A DNA stretch of 40,730 bases, from assembly GCA_017467865.1 (NCBI GenBank), contig JAFUKG010000033.1, positions 1-40,730 on the forward strand, in the 5' to 3' direction. Positions 24,449-32,927 of this stretch are shown one piece after another (position 1 is the stretch's first letter; each line of letters starts with the position of its first letter). The DNA comes from Clostridia bacterium (GTDB lineage Bacteria > Bacillota > Clostridia > Oscillospirales > SIG627). Both the position numbers and the translations under genes were made by a program. The notes below the pieces were generated by a model. That model had not been told where the DNA came from. It saw only the letters and a program-made list of their open reading frames with translations, and searched no databases.

Positions 24449-25657
24449 ATGAAAAGATTTTTTTTGTTACTGTTTATAGTAATATTTACGTTTTCACTTC
24501 TTCCCGTAAACGCAGACCTTAAGGAGGACGAAAGACCTGTCTTTTCGGCAGACGATTATTTGATTGACGTGAGTGACGCAATGCCCGTCGATGCCCTTGC
24601 AGAGTGCGCCGCCGGTGCTATACTTGTGGAAGCCGAGAGCGGCGAAGTGCTTTTTGAAAGTAACGCCGACGAGCGCCTTCCCATTGCATCGGTAACAAAG
24701 GTTATGACAATGCTGTTAACCGTTGAAGCAATAGAAGACGGCAGGCTTAAGCTTGACGACGTTGTTACAGTCAGCGAAAACGCCGCATCCATGGGCGGAA
24801 GTCAGGCATTTATGGAGCCGGGCGAAAAAATGTCTGTCCACGATATGCTGAAAGCGGTGGCGGTTTCAAGCTGTAACGACGGTGCGGTAGCCTTGGCAGA
24901 ACATTTGGCGGGAAGCGAAGGAGAGTTTGTCAATATGATGAATGCCCGAGCGGGCGCGCTTGGTATGACCTCCACCGAATTTGTAAACTGTACAGGTCTC
25001 GACGATAACGAAATGCATTATTCCTCCGCCCGTGACGTAGCGCTTATGTCAAAAGCCCTTATATCGCATCCACTCATTTTTGATTATACTACTATATGGA
25101 TGGATTCTATAAGAGACGGGAGCTTCGGGCTTGCAAATACCAACAAGCTCATACGGTTTTATGACGGCGCCAACGGACTTAAAACGGGCTCTACTTCAAA
25201 GGCGCGTTTTTGCCTTTCTGCAAGCGCAAAGAGAAACGGTGTTCAGCTTATAGCGGTGGTTCTCGGTGCTCCCACAAGTGCAGAACGCTTTGCCGCCGCC
25301 AGAGGACTTCTCGATTACGGATTTGCTAACTTCAGCGTCTATCATCCCAAAACTGAGAATATATCACCCGTTAAAATATGGGGAGGCAAAGAGGAAAAGG
25401 TAGCTGTGGAATTTGATAAAACCCCCCGCCTTATGAAAAAGGGAGAGGAAAGCAAAATCGAAGAGATTGTGGAACTAAAAAAAGACGTTAAGGCTCCCGT
25501 AAAAAAAGGAGACGTTCTTGGCGAAATAGTATATAAAATGGGAGACAGCGTTCTTTTTAAATCTGAAATAAAGGCAAGCTCTGACGTAGAAAAAGCGGGA
25601 GTATGGGACACTTTTGTTGATATTTTGACAAGGGTACTCTACGGAAAAACAAAATAA
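24449..25657 (+). CDS. D-alanyl-D-alanine carboxypeptidase (S11 family, DacF-like)
   Basis: The 402-residue low-molecular-weight PBP has a signal peptide (about 1-22, cleavage near VNA). The catalytic serine is S81 in SVTK (81-84), with SCN (141-143) and KTG (245-247) completing the S11 active site. A C-terminal beta-rich PBP5_C-like domain (about 295-385) and a possible amphipathic or hydrophobic tail (WDTFVDILTRVLYG) follow, typical of membrane-associated DacF/DacB-type enzymes that trim the terminal D-Ala of peptidoglycan. AAGGAG precedes the ATG. A weak TATAAA -10 lies at 24424-24429. Whether it serves vegetative wall or spore cortex cannot be told. Confidence 0.92.
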   Translation: MKRFFLLLFIVIFTFSLLPVNADLKEDERPVFSADDYLIDVSDAMPVDALAECAAGAILVEAESGEVLFESNADERLPIASVTKVMTMLLTVEAIEDGRLKLDDVVTVSENAASMGGSQAFMEPGEKMSVHDMLKAVAVSSCNDGAVALAEHLAGSEGEFVNMMNARAGALGMTSTEFVNCTGLDDNEMHYSSARDVALMSKALISHPLIFDYTTIWMDSIRDGSFGLANTNKLIRFYDGANGLKTGSTSKARFCLSASAKRNGVQLIAVVLGAPTSAERFAAARGLLDYGFANFSVYHPKTENISPVKIWGGKEEKVAVEFDKTPRLMKKGEESKIEEIVELKKDVKAPVKKGDVLGEIVYKMGDSVLFKSEIKASSDVEKAGVWDTFVDILTRVLYGKTK

Positions 25658-25658
25658 C

Positions 25659-25687
25659 TTGCAAAATATGTAAAAGTATGTTATAAT
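25659..25687 (+). promoter_or_regulatory. Promoter of the PfkB-family kinase gene
   Basis: TTGCAA at 25659-25664, 17-bp spacer, perfect TATAAT at 25682-25687. It begins right after the carboxypeptidase stop codon. Confidence 0.82.
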
Positions 25688-25721
25688 CTAAAAAGCGTAA
25701 AATGAAAAGGAAGGATTTATT

Positions 25722-26735
25722 ATGAATAAAGGCATTGCAATAGTGGGAAACCTTATTGTTGACCACGTAAAACTTATTGATAATTACCCCGTTCCGGGAA
25801 TGCTTACCAATATAAGAGAGACCTCCAAATGTATTGGAGGATGCGCAGGAAATACTGCTGCTGATATTGCTAAAATCGACCCCGAGCTTAACGTTGTAGT
25901 TTTGGGTAAGGTTGGCAACGACTCAGATGGAGATTACATAAAGCACACCTTGTCAGAGCTTGGTGTTGATATTGAGGGCGTTATTACTGTTGAGGGTACA
26001 GATACCTCTTATACAGACGTTATGTCCGATATGTCTGCAGGAGAAAGAACCTTCTTCCAAGCAAGAGGAGCAAACGCAAAGTTTTCTATAAACGATATAG
26101 ATTTCAATAAGCTTAACGTAGATATTTTCCATATAGGCTACGCTCTTCTTCTCGACGAGTTTGATAAGCCCGACGACGAGTACGGCACTGTTATGGCGAG
26201 AACTCTTGCCCGCGTCAGCGACCTTGGTATTAAGACCTCTATCGACGTAGTGAGCGAAGCAAGTGACCGCTTTAAAAATATCGTAGGACCTTGTCTCAAG
26301 TACTGTGACTACCTTATTTTCAACGAGGTTGAGGCCGCTCAGGTTACAGGAATTACAGTCAGAGACGAAAACGGAAAGATATCTCAAAGTGCCATGAAGC
26401 AGGTTATCAACGCTCTTTTTGAAGAGGGCGTAAGAGAGGTAGTTTGCATCCACGCTCCTGAGGGCGGTTGGTTTGCAAGAAAGGGAAGCGCTATTTTCTA
26501 TCTTCCTTCTCTCAATCTTACAAAGGATATGATAAAGGGTAAGGTAGGAGCAGGAGACGCATTCTGTGCAGGTATGCTTTATTCACTTTATAAGGAGTTT
26601 GACCCTGAATATTCACTTCGTGTTGCAGGTGCTGCTGCAGGCTGTAATCTCACCGAAAAGAATTCTATCGACGGACTCAGAACCTTTGACAAGATGATGA
26701 AATTTGAAAGCGAAATAGGATATCCCGAAGAATAA
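25722..26735 (+). CDS. PfkB/ribokinase-family carbohydrate kinase
   Basis: This 337-residue ribokinase-fold kinase has the N-terminal IAIVGNLIVDHVKLIDNYP, the substrate-loop glycines GGCAGNTAADIAKI (about 39-52) and the C-terminal PfkB signature KGKVGAGDAFCAGML (about 272-286) with the catalytic Asp in GAGD. Such enzymes phosphorylate sugars, nucleosides or sugar phosphates; the substrate is not evident. It is monocistronic, with its own promoter and a strong terminator. It is a candidate kinase for sugars degraded by the aldolases elsewhere in the window, but it is not linked to them. Confidence 0.88.
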   Translation: MNKGIAIVGNLIVDHVKLIDNYPVPGMLTNIRETSKCIGGCAGNTAADIAKIDPELNVVVLGKVGNDSDGDYIKHTLSELGVDIEGVITVEGTDTSYTDVMSDMSAGERTFFQARGANAKFSINDIDFNKLNVDIFHIGYALLLDEFDKPDDEYGTVMARTLARVSDLGIKTSIDVVSEASDRFKNIVGPCLKYCDYLIFNEVEAAQVTGITVRDENGKISQSAMKQVINALFEEGVREVVCIHAPEGGWFARKGSAIFYLPSLNLTKDMIKGKVGAGDAFCAGMLYSLYKEFDPEYSLRVAGAAAGCNLTEKNSIDGLRTFDKMMKFESEIGYPEE

Positions 26736-26740
26736 AAGTA

Positions 26741-26773
26741 AAAAGGAGTTTCCGAGGGGGAAACTCCTTTTTT
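26741..26773 (+). terminator. Terminator of the PfkB kinase gene
   Basis: A 13-bp perfect stem, AAAAGGAGTTTCC (26741-26753) with GGAAACTCCTTTT (26759-26771), 5-base loop, ending in a T6 tract. Confidence 0.9.
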
Positions 26774-26805
26774 AAGGTGGAAAAAACAAATAAACATATG
26801 GATAT

Positions 26806-26839
26806 TTTCTATTTTATTTTTTAAAACTGATGCTATAAT
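26806..26839 (+). promoter_or_regulatory. Promoter region of the rluA-type/M20 operon
   Basis: A perfect TATAAT at 26834-26839 with extended -10 TG at 26831-26832 but no good -35. Upstream TTTCTATTTT (26806-26815) and AAAACT elements closely match those before the Gfo/Idh gene at 29671-29705, which suggests a shared activator. Confidence 0.6.
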
Positions 26840-26851
26840 AAGAGTGAATTT

Positions 26852-27457
26852 ATGCAAGTACTTTTCAAGAATAAAGACTTAGCCGTTATAATTAAGCCCG
26901 TAGGATTAGACTCCGAAAAAGGAGTACCCGATGAGCTGAAAAACGCTGTCGGCGGTGAGATTTTCACTGTACATCGCCTTGACAAGAACGTTTCTGGGAT
27001 CATGGTGTATGCCCGAAATAAAAGTGCCGCCGCCGAGCTTTCGAGGGCGGTGATCGACGGCAGTATGATAAAGGAATACCTTGCTCTTGTTCACGGTGAT
27101 TTGCCCGAAAGGGGCGATTGGGAAGACTTACTTTTTAAGGATAGCACCAAGAACAAGGTGTTTGTTGTAAAAAGAGAAAGGCGTGGAGTGAAGTCCGCGC
27201 GCCTTGAATTCAAAAAGCTGAGAGGCGGAGAAACCTCTCTTGCAGAAATTCGACTCCATACCGGCAGAAGCCACCAGATACGAGTGCAGTTCGCTTCCCG
27301 TGGCTTTCCTTTAGTGGGTGACGGTAAGTACGGAGCGAAGGATAATTTGCCTTATCCTATGCTATTTTCATTTAGAATTACTTTTCCTTTTAAGGGAAAA
27401 AATATGAGCTTTGAAAGTAAACCACAATGGTTTAAGGAGGATAAAAATGAAGCTTGA
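26852..27457 (+). CDS. RluA-family RNA pseudouridine synthase
   Basis: The compact 201-residue pseudouridine synthase carries VHRLDKNVSGIMVYA with catalytic D44 (HRLD, 41-44), KEYLALVHG, and the later TGRSHQIRVQFASRGFPLVGDGKYG block. It lacks an S4 RNA-binding domain and is shorter than typical RluC/RluD enzymes, so its RNA target (rRNA or tRNA) is not predictable. The Shine-Dalgarno is weak (AGAGTG). Its last 11 bases overlap the start of the M20 amidohydrolase gene, so the two form an operon. Confidence 0.9.
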   Translation: MQVLFKNKDLAVIIKPVGLDSEKGVPDELKNAVGGEIFTVHRLDKNVSGIMVYARNKSAAAELSRAVIDGSMIKEYLALVHGDLPERGDWEDLLFKDSTKNKVFVVKRERRGVKSARLEFKKLRGGETSLAEIRLHTGRSHQIRVQFASRGFPLVGDGKYGAKDNLPYPMLFSFRITFPFKGKNMSFESKPQWFKEDKNEA

Positions 27458-28766
27458 CGCAACAAAATTCAGAGAACAGATAACCGCTGCCCAAGATTAT
27501 ATATGGGCAAATCCCGAAACAGGCTATAAGGAATGGAAAACCCACGAGTACATGAAAAAGGTTTTTCTTGACCTTGGCTATGAAATAACCGAGGCAGGAA
27601 ATATCCCCGGTTTTTATACAGTGATTGACACTGGAAGAAAAGGTCCCGAGGTTCTTGTAATGGCAGAAATGGATTCTCTTCTTTGTGCCAATCACCCTGA
27701 CGCTGACCCCGAAACAGGGGCAGTACATTGCTGCGGGCATTCAGCTCAGTGTGCCGCAATGGTAGGTATCGCCTCTGCCTTGAAGGAGGATGGGGCTCTT
27801 GACGGACTGTCGGGAAGAATAAGGCTTGCCCTTGTTCCTGCTGAGGAGCTTATCGAGATAGGCTACCGAACACAGCTTAGAAAACAAGGTATAATCAAGT
27901 ACTTTGGTGGTAAGACAGAATTTCTTTACAGGGGCTACTTTGACGGGGTAGATATTGCTTTTATGATACATTCTTCTTTGTCAGATGTCTTTGCGGTAAG
28001 ACCCGGTTCAGTGGGACTTGTTGCTAAAAAGGTGACTTATAAAGGTGTATCCTCTCATGCAGGAGGAAGCCCTTGGAACGGAAAGAACTCACTTTACGCT
28101 GCAACCAACGGACTTTCTGCCGCAAATGCCCTGAGAGAAACCTTTAAGGAAGAAGACCTTATCCGCTTCCACCCCATCATTACCGAGGGAGGTACGGCAG
28201 TTAACGCCATTCCCGAAAAGACGGTCATTGAAAGCTACGTCAGAGGAAAAACCTATGACGCGATTATCGCCGCTAACAAGAATATAAACCGAGCACTTAT
28301 AGGAACGGCTCTTTCTCTTGATACCAATATCGAAATAAGTGATATGCCTGGCTACGCTCCTTTAAATAACGCAGAGGGTATGATAAAGCTTTTTGAAGAC
28401 GCAGTGAAAGGACGTGGCTATCCTTATCAGTACCTTACCACACGTGGTACCGGAAGTACCGATATGGGCGATATTTCTGGAATTATGCCTGCTGTTCACC
28501 CCTACGCTCCCGGAGCTGTTGGCATATCGCACGGTTCAAATTATTATATTAAGAATATTGATACTGCCTGTGTGGGCTCTGCAAACGTTCAGCTTGAGAT
28601 GCTCTCGCTCCTTCTTTCAAAGGGCGGCGAGCGGGCAAGGGAAATACTCGAAAATTTCACTCCTCAATTTGAGTCTAAAGAAGCCTATCTCAGCTTTATC
28701 GACAGCCTTGTGTCGGAAGGAGAGAGGATAACCTACGAGGATGGCAAAGCGATAATACGGTTATAA
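27447..28766 (+). CDS. M20-family amidohydrolase/peptidase (AbgB/M20D-like)
   Basis: This 439-residue metallohydrolase begins at ATG 27447, 6 bases after AAGGAGG; an earlier in-frame ATG at 27411 lies deeper in rluA and lacks such a site. Candidate metal ligands are D76 (VMAEMDSLL), H94/H98 in HCCGHSAQ, E133/E134 in VPAEE, a histidine in SSHAGGSPW, and a C-terminal histidine in GISHGSNYY. The fold and motif order resemble p-aminobenzoyl-glutamate or N-acyl amino acid hydrolases. HCCGHS instead of the usual HxCGHD motif is a notable change. The substrate is unknown. It overlaps the pseudouridine synthase gene by 11 bases. Confidence 0.85.
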   Translation: MKLDATKFREQITAAQDYIWANPETGYKEWKTHEYMKKVFLDLGYEITEAGNIPGFYTVIDTGRKGPEVLVMAEMDSLLCANHPDADPETGAVHCCGHSAQCAAMVGIASALKEDGALDGLSGRIRLALVPAEELIEIGYRTQLRKQGIIKYFGGKTEFLYRGYFDGVDIAFMIHSSLSDVFAVRPGSVGLVAKKVTYKGVSSHAGGSPWNGKNSLYAATNGLSAANALRETFKEEDLIRFHPIITEGGTAVNAIPEKTVIESYVRGKTYDAIIAANKNINRALIGTALSLDTNIEISDMPGYAPLNNAEGMIKLFEDAVKGRGYPYQYLTTRGTGSTDMGDISGIMPAVHPYAPGAVGISHGSNYYIKNIDTACVGSANVQLEMLSLLLSKGGERAREILENFTPQFESKEAYLSFIDSLVSEGERITYEDGKAIIRL

Positions 28767-28768
28767 AA

Positions 28769-28808
28769 AAGAAAGGAAATGAGTTAGTTCTCATTTCCTT
28801 TCTTTTTT
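28769..28808. terminator. Bidirectional terminator overlapping the AraC gene end
   Basis: A 15-bp perfect stem (28769-28783 with 28790-28804) and 6-base loop, with T tracts in both directions. The last seven codons of the AraC-type gene, including its TAA, lie within this hairpin. Confidence 0.9.
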
Positions 28809-29587
28809 ACAAATTCACTTGGGGATATGCCTACTGTCTTCTTAAAAACGTTGGAGAAATAGAACGGATCGCTGTACCCTGAAAGGATAGCAACGTTTTT
28901 TATTGCGGTTATTCCTTGCTCCATTAAAAATGAAGCGTGTTGAATTCTAACGTTTTTAAGATACTCCGAAAAAGTCACGCCTAAATTCTCTTTGAATATC
29001 CTTGAAATGTATTTTGCATTATATCCAAGTTCATTCGCCGCAGATTGAAGAGACAGCTCGGAATCTGTAAAATTATCCTCTATAAACTTGAGAATGTCAT
29101 TTACCAAATAATCTTCTTTGTTGAGAGGGGAAGAGTAAAGCTGAGAAAATGTATATATCAAGACTCCTTCGCTTATAAGGTCAAGATTTTTCTCATTTGC
29201 CTTTACTATACTGCTCTGCCAAAAGGATACAAGCCCCTCGTATCCGCCAAAAACGCAGTTCGCAGGTGAGATGGCAAATCTGTCGAAAAGCTCTTCTGCA
29301 CGCTGACCGCTGAAGGTGATGAACATATAGTTGAGATTATCGACGTTTTCAATTTTATAAGGACTTTCTGCAAATGTAAAAAAAACACTGCCCGCATCAA
29401 GGTTCCTTTTTATAAGGTCGGTACACAGTCTTCCCTTACCGGAAATAACAATATTCATAGTGTGGTTTTTATTAACGTGATTTTCACTGGAATTTTCAGG
29501 ACTTGTTTCGTATACGAAGTTTTGCGTCGATAATTCTTTCGGCGTTGAAAAAGGAACAAATTTGCAAATGTTGTTCTTCTGCTTCAC
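28784..29587 (-). CDS. AraC-family transcriptional regulator
   Basis: The 267-residue protein has an N-terminal cupin-like effector domain (MNIVISGKGRLCTDL and AGSVFFTFAESPYKIE) and a C-terminal pair of HTH motifs: LSLQSAANELGYNAKYISRIFKE is the first, and IKNVAILSGYSDPFYFSNVFKK plus TVGISPSEF gives the AraC signature. I placed the start at GTG 29587 because GAGGTG lies 6 bases upstream; the longer frame to ATG 29629 would include the -10 box. It is divergent from the Gfo/Idh oxidoreductase gene, its likely target, and its coding end lies inside the terminator. Confidence 0.87.
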   Translation of the reverse strand: MKQKNNICKFVPFSTPKELSTQNFVYETSPENSSENHVNKNHTMNIVISGKGRLCTDLIKRNLDAGSVFFTFAESPYKIENVDNLNYMFITFSGQRAEELFDRFAISPANCVFGGYEGLVSFWQSSIVKANEKNLDLISEGVLIYTFSQLYSSPLNKEDYLVNDILKFIEDNFTDSELSLQSAANELGYNAKYISRIFKENLGVTFSEYLKNVRIQHASFLMEQGITAIKNVAILSGYSDPFYFSNVFKKTVGISPSEFVKKKGNEN

Positions 29588-29605
29588 GACAATCACCTCG
29601 AAGGC

Positions 29606-29634
29606 ATTATAACAAAAAAATTTCTTCAAAGCAA
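29606..29634 (-). promoter_or_regulatory. Promoter of the AraC-family gene
   Basis: On the minus strand, TTGCTT (29634-29629), 17-bp spacer, perfect TATAAT (29611-29606), close to the GTG start. Confidence 0.7.
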
Positions 29635-29659
29635 TAAGAAAGTGGAAAAATTTTATGAT

Positions 29660-29705
29660 AAAATAGAAAATTTCTATTTTTATTTAAAACTATGGATGTT
29701 ATAAT
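29660..29705 (+). promoter_or_regulatory. Candidate AraC operator and promoter of the Gfo/Idh gene
   Basis: A palindrome with arms AAAATAGAAA (29660-29669) and TTTCTATTTT (29671-29680) lies where a -35 box should be, upstream of a perfect TATAAT at 29700-29705. Lack of a -35 hexamer suggests activation, plausibly by the adjacent AraC protein. Confidence 0.6.
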
Positions 29706-29737
29706 AAGCAAAAATAAACATTTTTACGGAGGTAATT

Positions 29738-30994
29738 ATGAAGAAGATAAGACTTGGTGTTTTTGGCGTAAGACGCGGTTCTTACTATTTTGAAAGCTTC
29801 CTTGCTAACAACGCTGATATCGTTGCCATCTGTGACGTTGACGAGCTTTATATGAAGAAAGCTGTTGACAAGCTTGGCGGGAACGTAACAACTTATAAAA
29901 GTTTTGACGAATTTATCGAGCATCCCATGGACGCAGTATTTGTTGCAAACTATTTCCACGAGCATGCAGAATACGCTATCAGATGTCTTGAAAAGAATAT
30001 CCACGTACTCTGTGAATGTACTGCCAACAGTACCATGGCAGAGGGCGTTAAACTGGTAAGAGCGGCAGAAAAGAGCAAGGCTTTCTATATGCTTGCCGAG
30101 AACTATCCTTATATGCTCTTTAATCAGGAAATGAAGAAGGTATACGAGGGTGGTACCCTTGGTGAAGTGCTTTACGCCGAGGGCGAATATAACCATCCCG
30201 GTGACCCCTATTCAACAGAAAACCTCTCTCTTCTCTTTGATAACGATAAGCATTGGAGATTTTTCTTACCACGTACATATTATATAACTCACTCTCTTGC
30301 CCCCATCATGTACGCTACGGGCTCCGAGCCTGTAAGGGTAAGTGCTATGCCCATCTTTGCCCCTGGTCCCAAGGACTGTCCCAGAGCAGGCAGAGTAGGT
30401 GATAGAGCGGCAATCGTTACTTGTCTTAATAATGACAATTCTGTGTTCAAGGTAACGGGACATGCAAGCTTCGGCGGTGAAGACAACTCCTACCGTATCT
30501 GCGGTGAAAAAGGTATGATAGAAAACGTTCGAGGAACGGGCGGTATGATTTCTCTTAACTACAACCGTTGGCAGATACCCGAGGGTAAGGAAGAACACAA
30601 CTACTATAAGCCCGAGCTTATCGACAAGGACGCCGAGCTTATCAAGAAGTCAGGCCACGGCGGAGGAGATTTCTTTGTAGCAAGAACCTTCCTCAATTGT
30701 ATCAGAGATAATAAGGCTCCCGACTTTGACGTATACTTTGCAACAAAGCTTGCTTCGGTTGCCATCCTCGGACACAGAAGTATCTTGAACGGAGGCATTC
30801 CTTACGACGTGCCCGATTTCAGAAAAGAAGAGGACAGAGTAAAGTTTGAGAACGATAACGAGTCACCCTTCTGGTATTCCGACGGAAGAGCTCCTACAAT
30901 TCCTTGTTGTTCAGTTACCGACTTTGCCCCCACAGACGTGCAGATTGAAAAATTCAACAACGCCATTGAAGAGGACAGAAAGAATCAAAAATAA
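29738..30994 (+). CDS. Gfo/Idh/MocA-family oxidoreductase, possibly GH109-related
   Basis: The 418-residue protein has an N-terminal Rossmann domain (IRLGVFGVRRGSYY, then IVAICDVDE) and the C-terminal alpha/beta domain of Gfo/Idh/MocA enzymes. In place of the usual EKP motif it has ECTAN (93-97). It also carries THSLAPIMYATG (184-195) and SGHGGGDFF (305-313), reminiscent of the HGGMD segment in GH109 glycosidases, which use bound NAD in a redox-assisted hydrolysis. It may therefore act on amino-sugar glycosides or as a sugar dehydrogenase. A cysteine-containing C-terminus (PTIPCCSVTDF) is unusual. It is divergent from an AraC regulator and has GGAGG 7 bases before the ATG. Confidence 0.82.
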   Translation: MKKIRLGVFGVRRGSYYFESFLANNADIVAICDVDELYMKKAVDKLGGNVTTYKSFDEFIEHPMDAVFVANYFHEHAEYAIRCLEKNIHVLCECTANSTMAEGVKLVRAAEKSKAFYMLAENYPYMLFNQEMKKVYEGGTLGEVLYAEGEYNHPGDPYSTENLSLLFDNDKHWRFFLPRTYYITHSLAPIMYATGSEPVRVSAMPIFAPGPKDCPRAGRVGDRAAIVTCLNNDNSVFKVTGHASFGGEDNSYRICGEKGMIENVRGTGGMISLNYNRWQIPEGKEEHNYYKPELIDKDAELIKKSGHGGGDFFVARTFLNCIRDNKAPDFDVYFATKLASVAILGHRSILNGGIPYDVPDFRKEEDRVKFENDNESPFWYSDGRAPTIPCCSVTDFAPTDVQIEKFNNAIEEDRKNQK

Positions 30995-31010
30995 GCGGCT
31001 ATAAAAAATT

Positions 31011-31036
31011 AGGGGATGATATGGACATCATCCCCT
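31011..31036. repeat. Intergenic hairpin
   Basis: AGGGGATGAT (31011-31020) pairs perfectly with ATCATCCCCT (31027-31036) across a 6-base loop, without a U tract. It lies between the Gfo/Idh stop and the terminator and resembles a small palindromic repeat. Confidence 0.5.
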
Positions 31037-31063
31037 ACAAATAATTGTGTGGATTTATATATT

Positions 31064-31102
31064 TTCAGGGTGTATCAATTGTTTGATACACCCTGAATTT
31101 TT
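31064..31102. terminator. Terminator between Gfo/Idh gene and gpmI
   Basis: A 15-bp perfect stem, TTCAGGGTGTATCAA (31064-31078) with its complement (31083-31097), 4-base loop, then a plus-strand T5 run. The minus-strand exit is only AT-rich, so it is stronger for the plus transcript but may also serve gpmI. Confidence 0.85.
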
Positions 31103-31106
31103 ATTC

Positions 31107-32747
31107 TTATTTAACCTTTATCATACTGTCATCCCATTTTTCGGGAGCTTCGTATCCAAGAAGGTTTACTACCGTTGCGGCAATGTTTGAAAGACCGTAC
31201 TGTCCGTCTATTACCTCGTAGTTGTCTTTTGTGTTCTTGTCATAGAAGATGAAGGGAACGGGATTGAGAGTGTGGCTTGTCTTTGCCTTAGGAAGACCTG
31301 TTTCCTTGTCAATGGCAAACTCACCTGTCTTCTTGTTCATCTCAAGACATTCATCTGCGTTTCCGTGGTCTGCGGTAAAGAGCACTGTTGCGCCAATCCT
31401 GTCAGCGGCCTTGAGAATTCTGCCGATACAAAGGTCAAGCGCTTCCATAGAAACTACTGTTGCTTCAAGGCTTCCTGTGTGACCAACCATGTCACCGTTG
31501 GGGAAGTTTACACGGATAAATTCGTATTTACCGCTTTCAAGCGCCTCAATGAGAGTGTCTGTTATTTCAGCACACTTCATCCAGGGTCTCTGTTCAAAGG
31601 GGACTACGTCTGAAGGGATTTCAATATAAGTTTCGGTTTCTTCATCGTATTTACCCGACTTGTTTCCGTTCCAGAAATAAGTTACGTGACCGTACTTCTG
31701 AGTCTCGGAAAGAGCAAGCTGAGTAATCTTCTCTCCTGCAAGATACTCACCGAGGGTGTCGGTAATTTCAGGGGGAGATACAAGATATCTTGAAGGAATG
31801 TGAAGGTCTCCGTCATATTCAAGCATACCTGCGTATACAGTCTTAGGAAAACGAACTCTGTCGAACTTGTCAAAGCTTTTTTCTTCAAATGCACGGGAGA
31901 TTTCAATGGAACGGTCTCCTCTGAAGTTGAAGAATACAACGCTGTCGTTGTCGTTTATTGTGCCAACCGCTTCACCGTTTTCGGCAATGACAAAGCCGGG
32001 AAGGTCCTGATCAACGTATCCGCCCTCTGCACGGTAGGTTTCGATTGCTTCCTTTGCACTCTCGAACTGTCTGCCCTCGCCGAGTACGTGGATGTCCCAA
32101 CCGCGCTTAACCATTTCCCAGTTAGCTTCATAGCGGTCCATGGTGATGTTCATTCTTCCGCCGCCCGACGCAATTTTTACGTCAAAGCCGTTACTTCTGA
32201 GTCCGTCAAGGAACTCTTCAAAAGGAACAACGTAGTCAAGAGCCGAGGTCTCTCCAACGTCTCTTCCGTCAAGAAGAATGTGAACTCTCACCTTCGCAAT
32301 GCCGTCAGCCTTAGCTCTTTCAACAAGAGCCTTAAGATGGTCGATGTGAGAATGAACGTTTCCGTCGGAGAAAAGACCGAGGAAATGAAGAGTAGAAGAA
32401 TTGCTCTTGCAGTTAGACGTAAGAGTCTGCCAGGTTTCTGATGCGAATATCTTACCCGACTCAATAGATGAGGAAACAAGCTTAGCACCCTGTGCATAAA
32501 CCTGACCTGCACCGATAGCGTTGTGTCCTACCTCCGAGTTTCCCATATCATCGTCAGAGGGGAGTCCCACAGCAGTTCCATGAGCCTTAAGGAAAAGAGT
32601 GGGATAGTTTTTCATAAGCATATCGAGATTGGGCGTACGTGCTGAGAATACGGCGTTGCCTGCATTTTCTTTTCCTATGCCGACGCCGTCCATAACAATA
32701 AGTGTAAGAGGACCGTTTGTAGGTCTTGAAGCGAGTTTTTTAAGCAT
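31107..32747 (-). CDS. gpmI: 2,3-bisphosphoglycerate-independent phosphoglycerate mutase
   Basis: The 546-residue alkaline-phosphatase-superfamily enzyme interconverts 3- and 2-phosphoglycerate in glycolysis using two manganese ions. Visible are the metal Asp in [10 protein letters not shown] (D20), the phosphorylated serine in [15 protein letters not shown] (S71), [50 protein letters not shown] [16 protein letters not shown], and [12 protein letters not shown]. It is some 35 residues longer than the common 510-residue form. AAGGAG lies about 12 bases before the ATG, a long spacing. It is monocistronic from the promoter at 32786-32814. Confidence 0.96.
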   Translation of the reverse strand: MLKKLASRPTNGPLTLIVMDGVGIGKENAGNAVFSARTPNLDMLMKNYPTLFLKAHGTAVGLPSDDDMGNSEVGHNAIGAGQVYAQGAKLVSSSIESGKIFASETWQTLTSNCKSNSSTLHFLGLFSDGNVHSHIDHLKALVERAKADGIAKVRVHILLDGRDVGETSALDYVVPFEEFLDGLRSNGFDVKIASGGGRMNITMDRYEANWEMVKRGWDIHVLGEGRQFESAKEAIETYRAEGGYVDQDLPGFVIAENGEAVGTINDNDSVVFFNFRGDRSIEISRAFEEKSFDKFDRVRFPKTVYAGMLEYDGDLHIPSRYLVSPPEITDTLGEYLAGEKITQLALSETQKYGHVTYFWNGNKSGKYDEETETYIEIPSDVVPFEQRPWMKCAEITDTLIEALESGKYEFIRVNFPNGDMVGHTGSLEATVVSMEALDLCIGRILKAADRIGATVLFTADHGNADECLEMNKKTGEFAIDKETGLPKAKTSHTLNPVPFIFYDKNTKDNYEVIDGQYGLSNIAATVVNLLGYEAPEKWDDSMIKVK

Positions 32748-32785
32748 TTATTATTTTCACTCCTTAATATTTTAACATACGTTTT

Positions 32786-32814
32786 AGTTTACCATATTTT
32801 TCAAAAAAACACAA
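32786..32814 (-). promoter_or_regulatory. Promoter of gpmI
   Basis: On the minus strand, TTGTGT (32814-32809), 17-bp spacer, TAAACT (32791-32786). Confidence 0.62.
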
Positions 32815-32858
32815 GGTTTCTTTGGCAAAAAAATATATAAATATTTACATTAATTCCC

Positions 32859-32887
32859 TTGACTGTCGAAAAATGATAAGTTATACT
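32859..32887 (+). promoter_or_regulatory. Promoter of the ABC-DUF1854-ABC operon
   Basis: TTGACT at 32859-32864, 17-bp spacer, TATACT at 32882-32887, 40 bases before the first ATG. No further internal promoter is apparent in the three-gene operon. Confidence 0.8.
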
Positions 32888-32927
32888 ACTGTTAAAGAAA
32901 AACCTTACCCTTAAAAGAGGTATTTTT

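Noticed and set aside
31800..32441. 213-codon plus-strand frame opposite gpmI
   Set aside because: It is antisense to conserved catalytic regions of gpmI and has no family resemblance or ribosome binding site.
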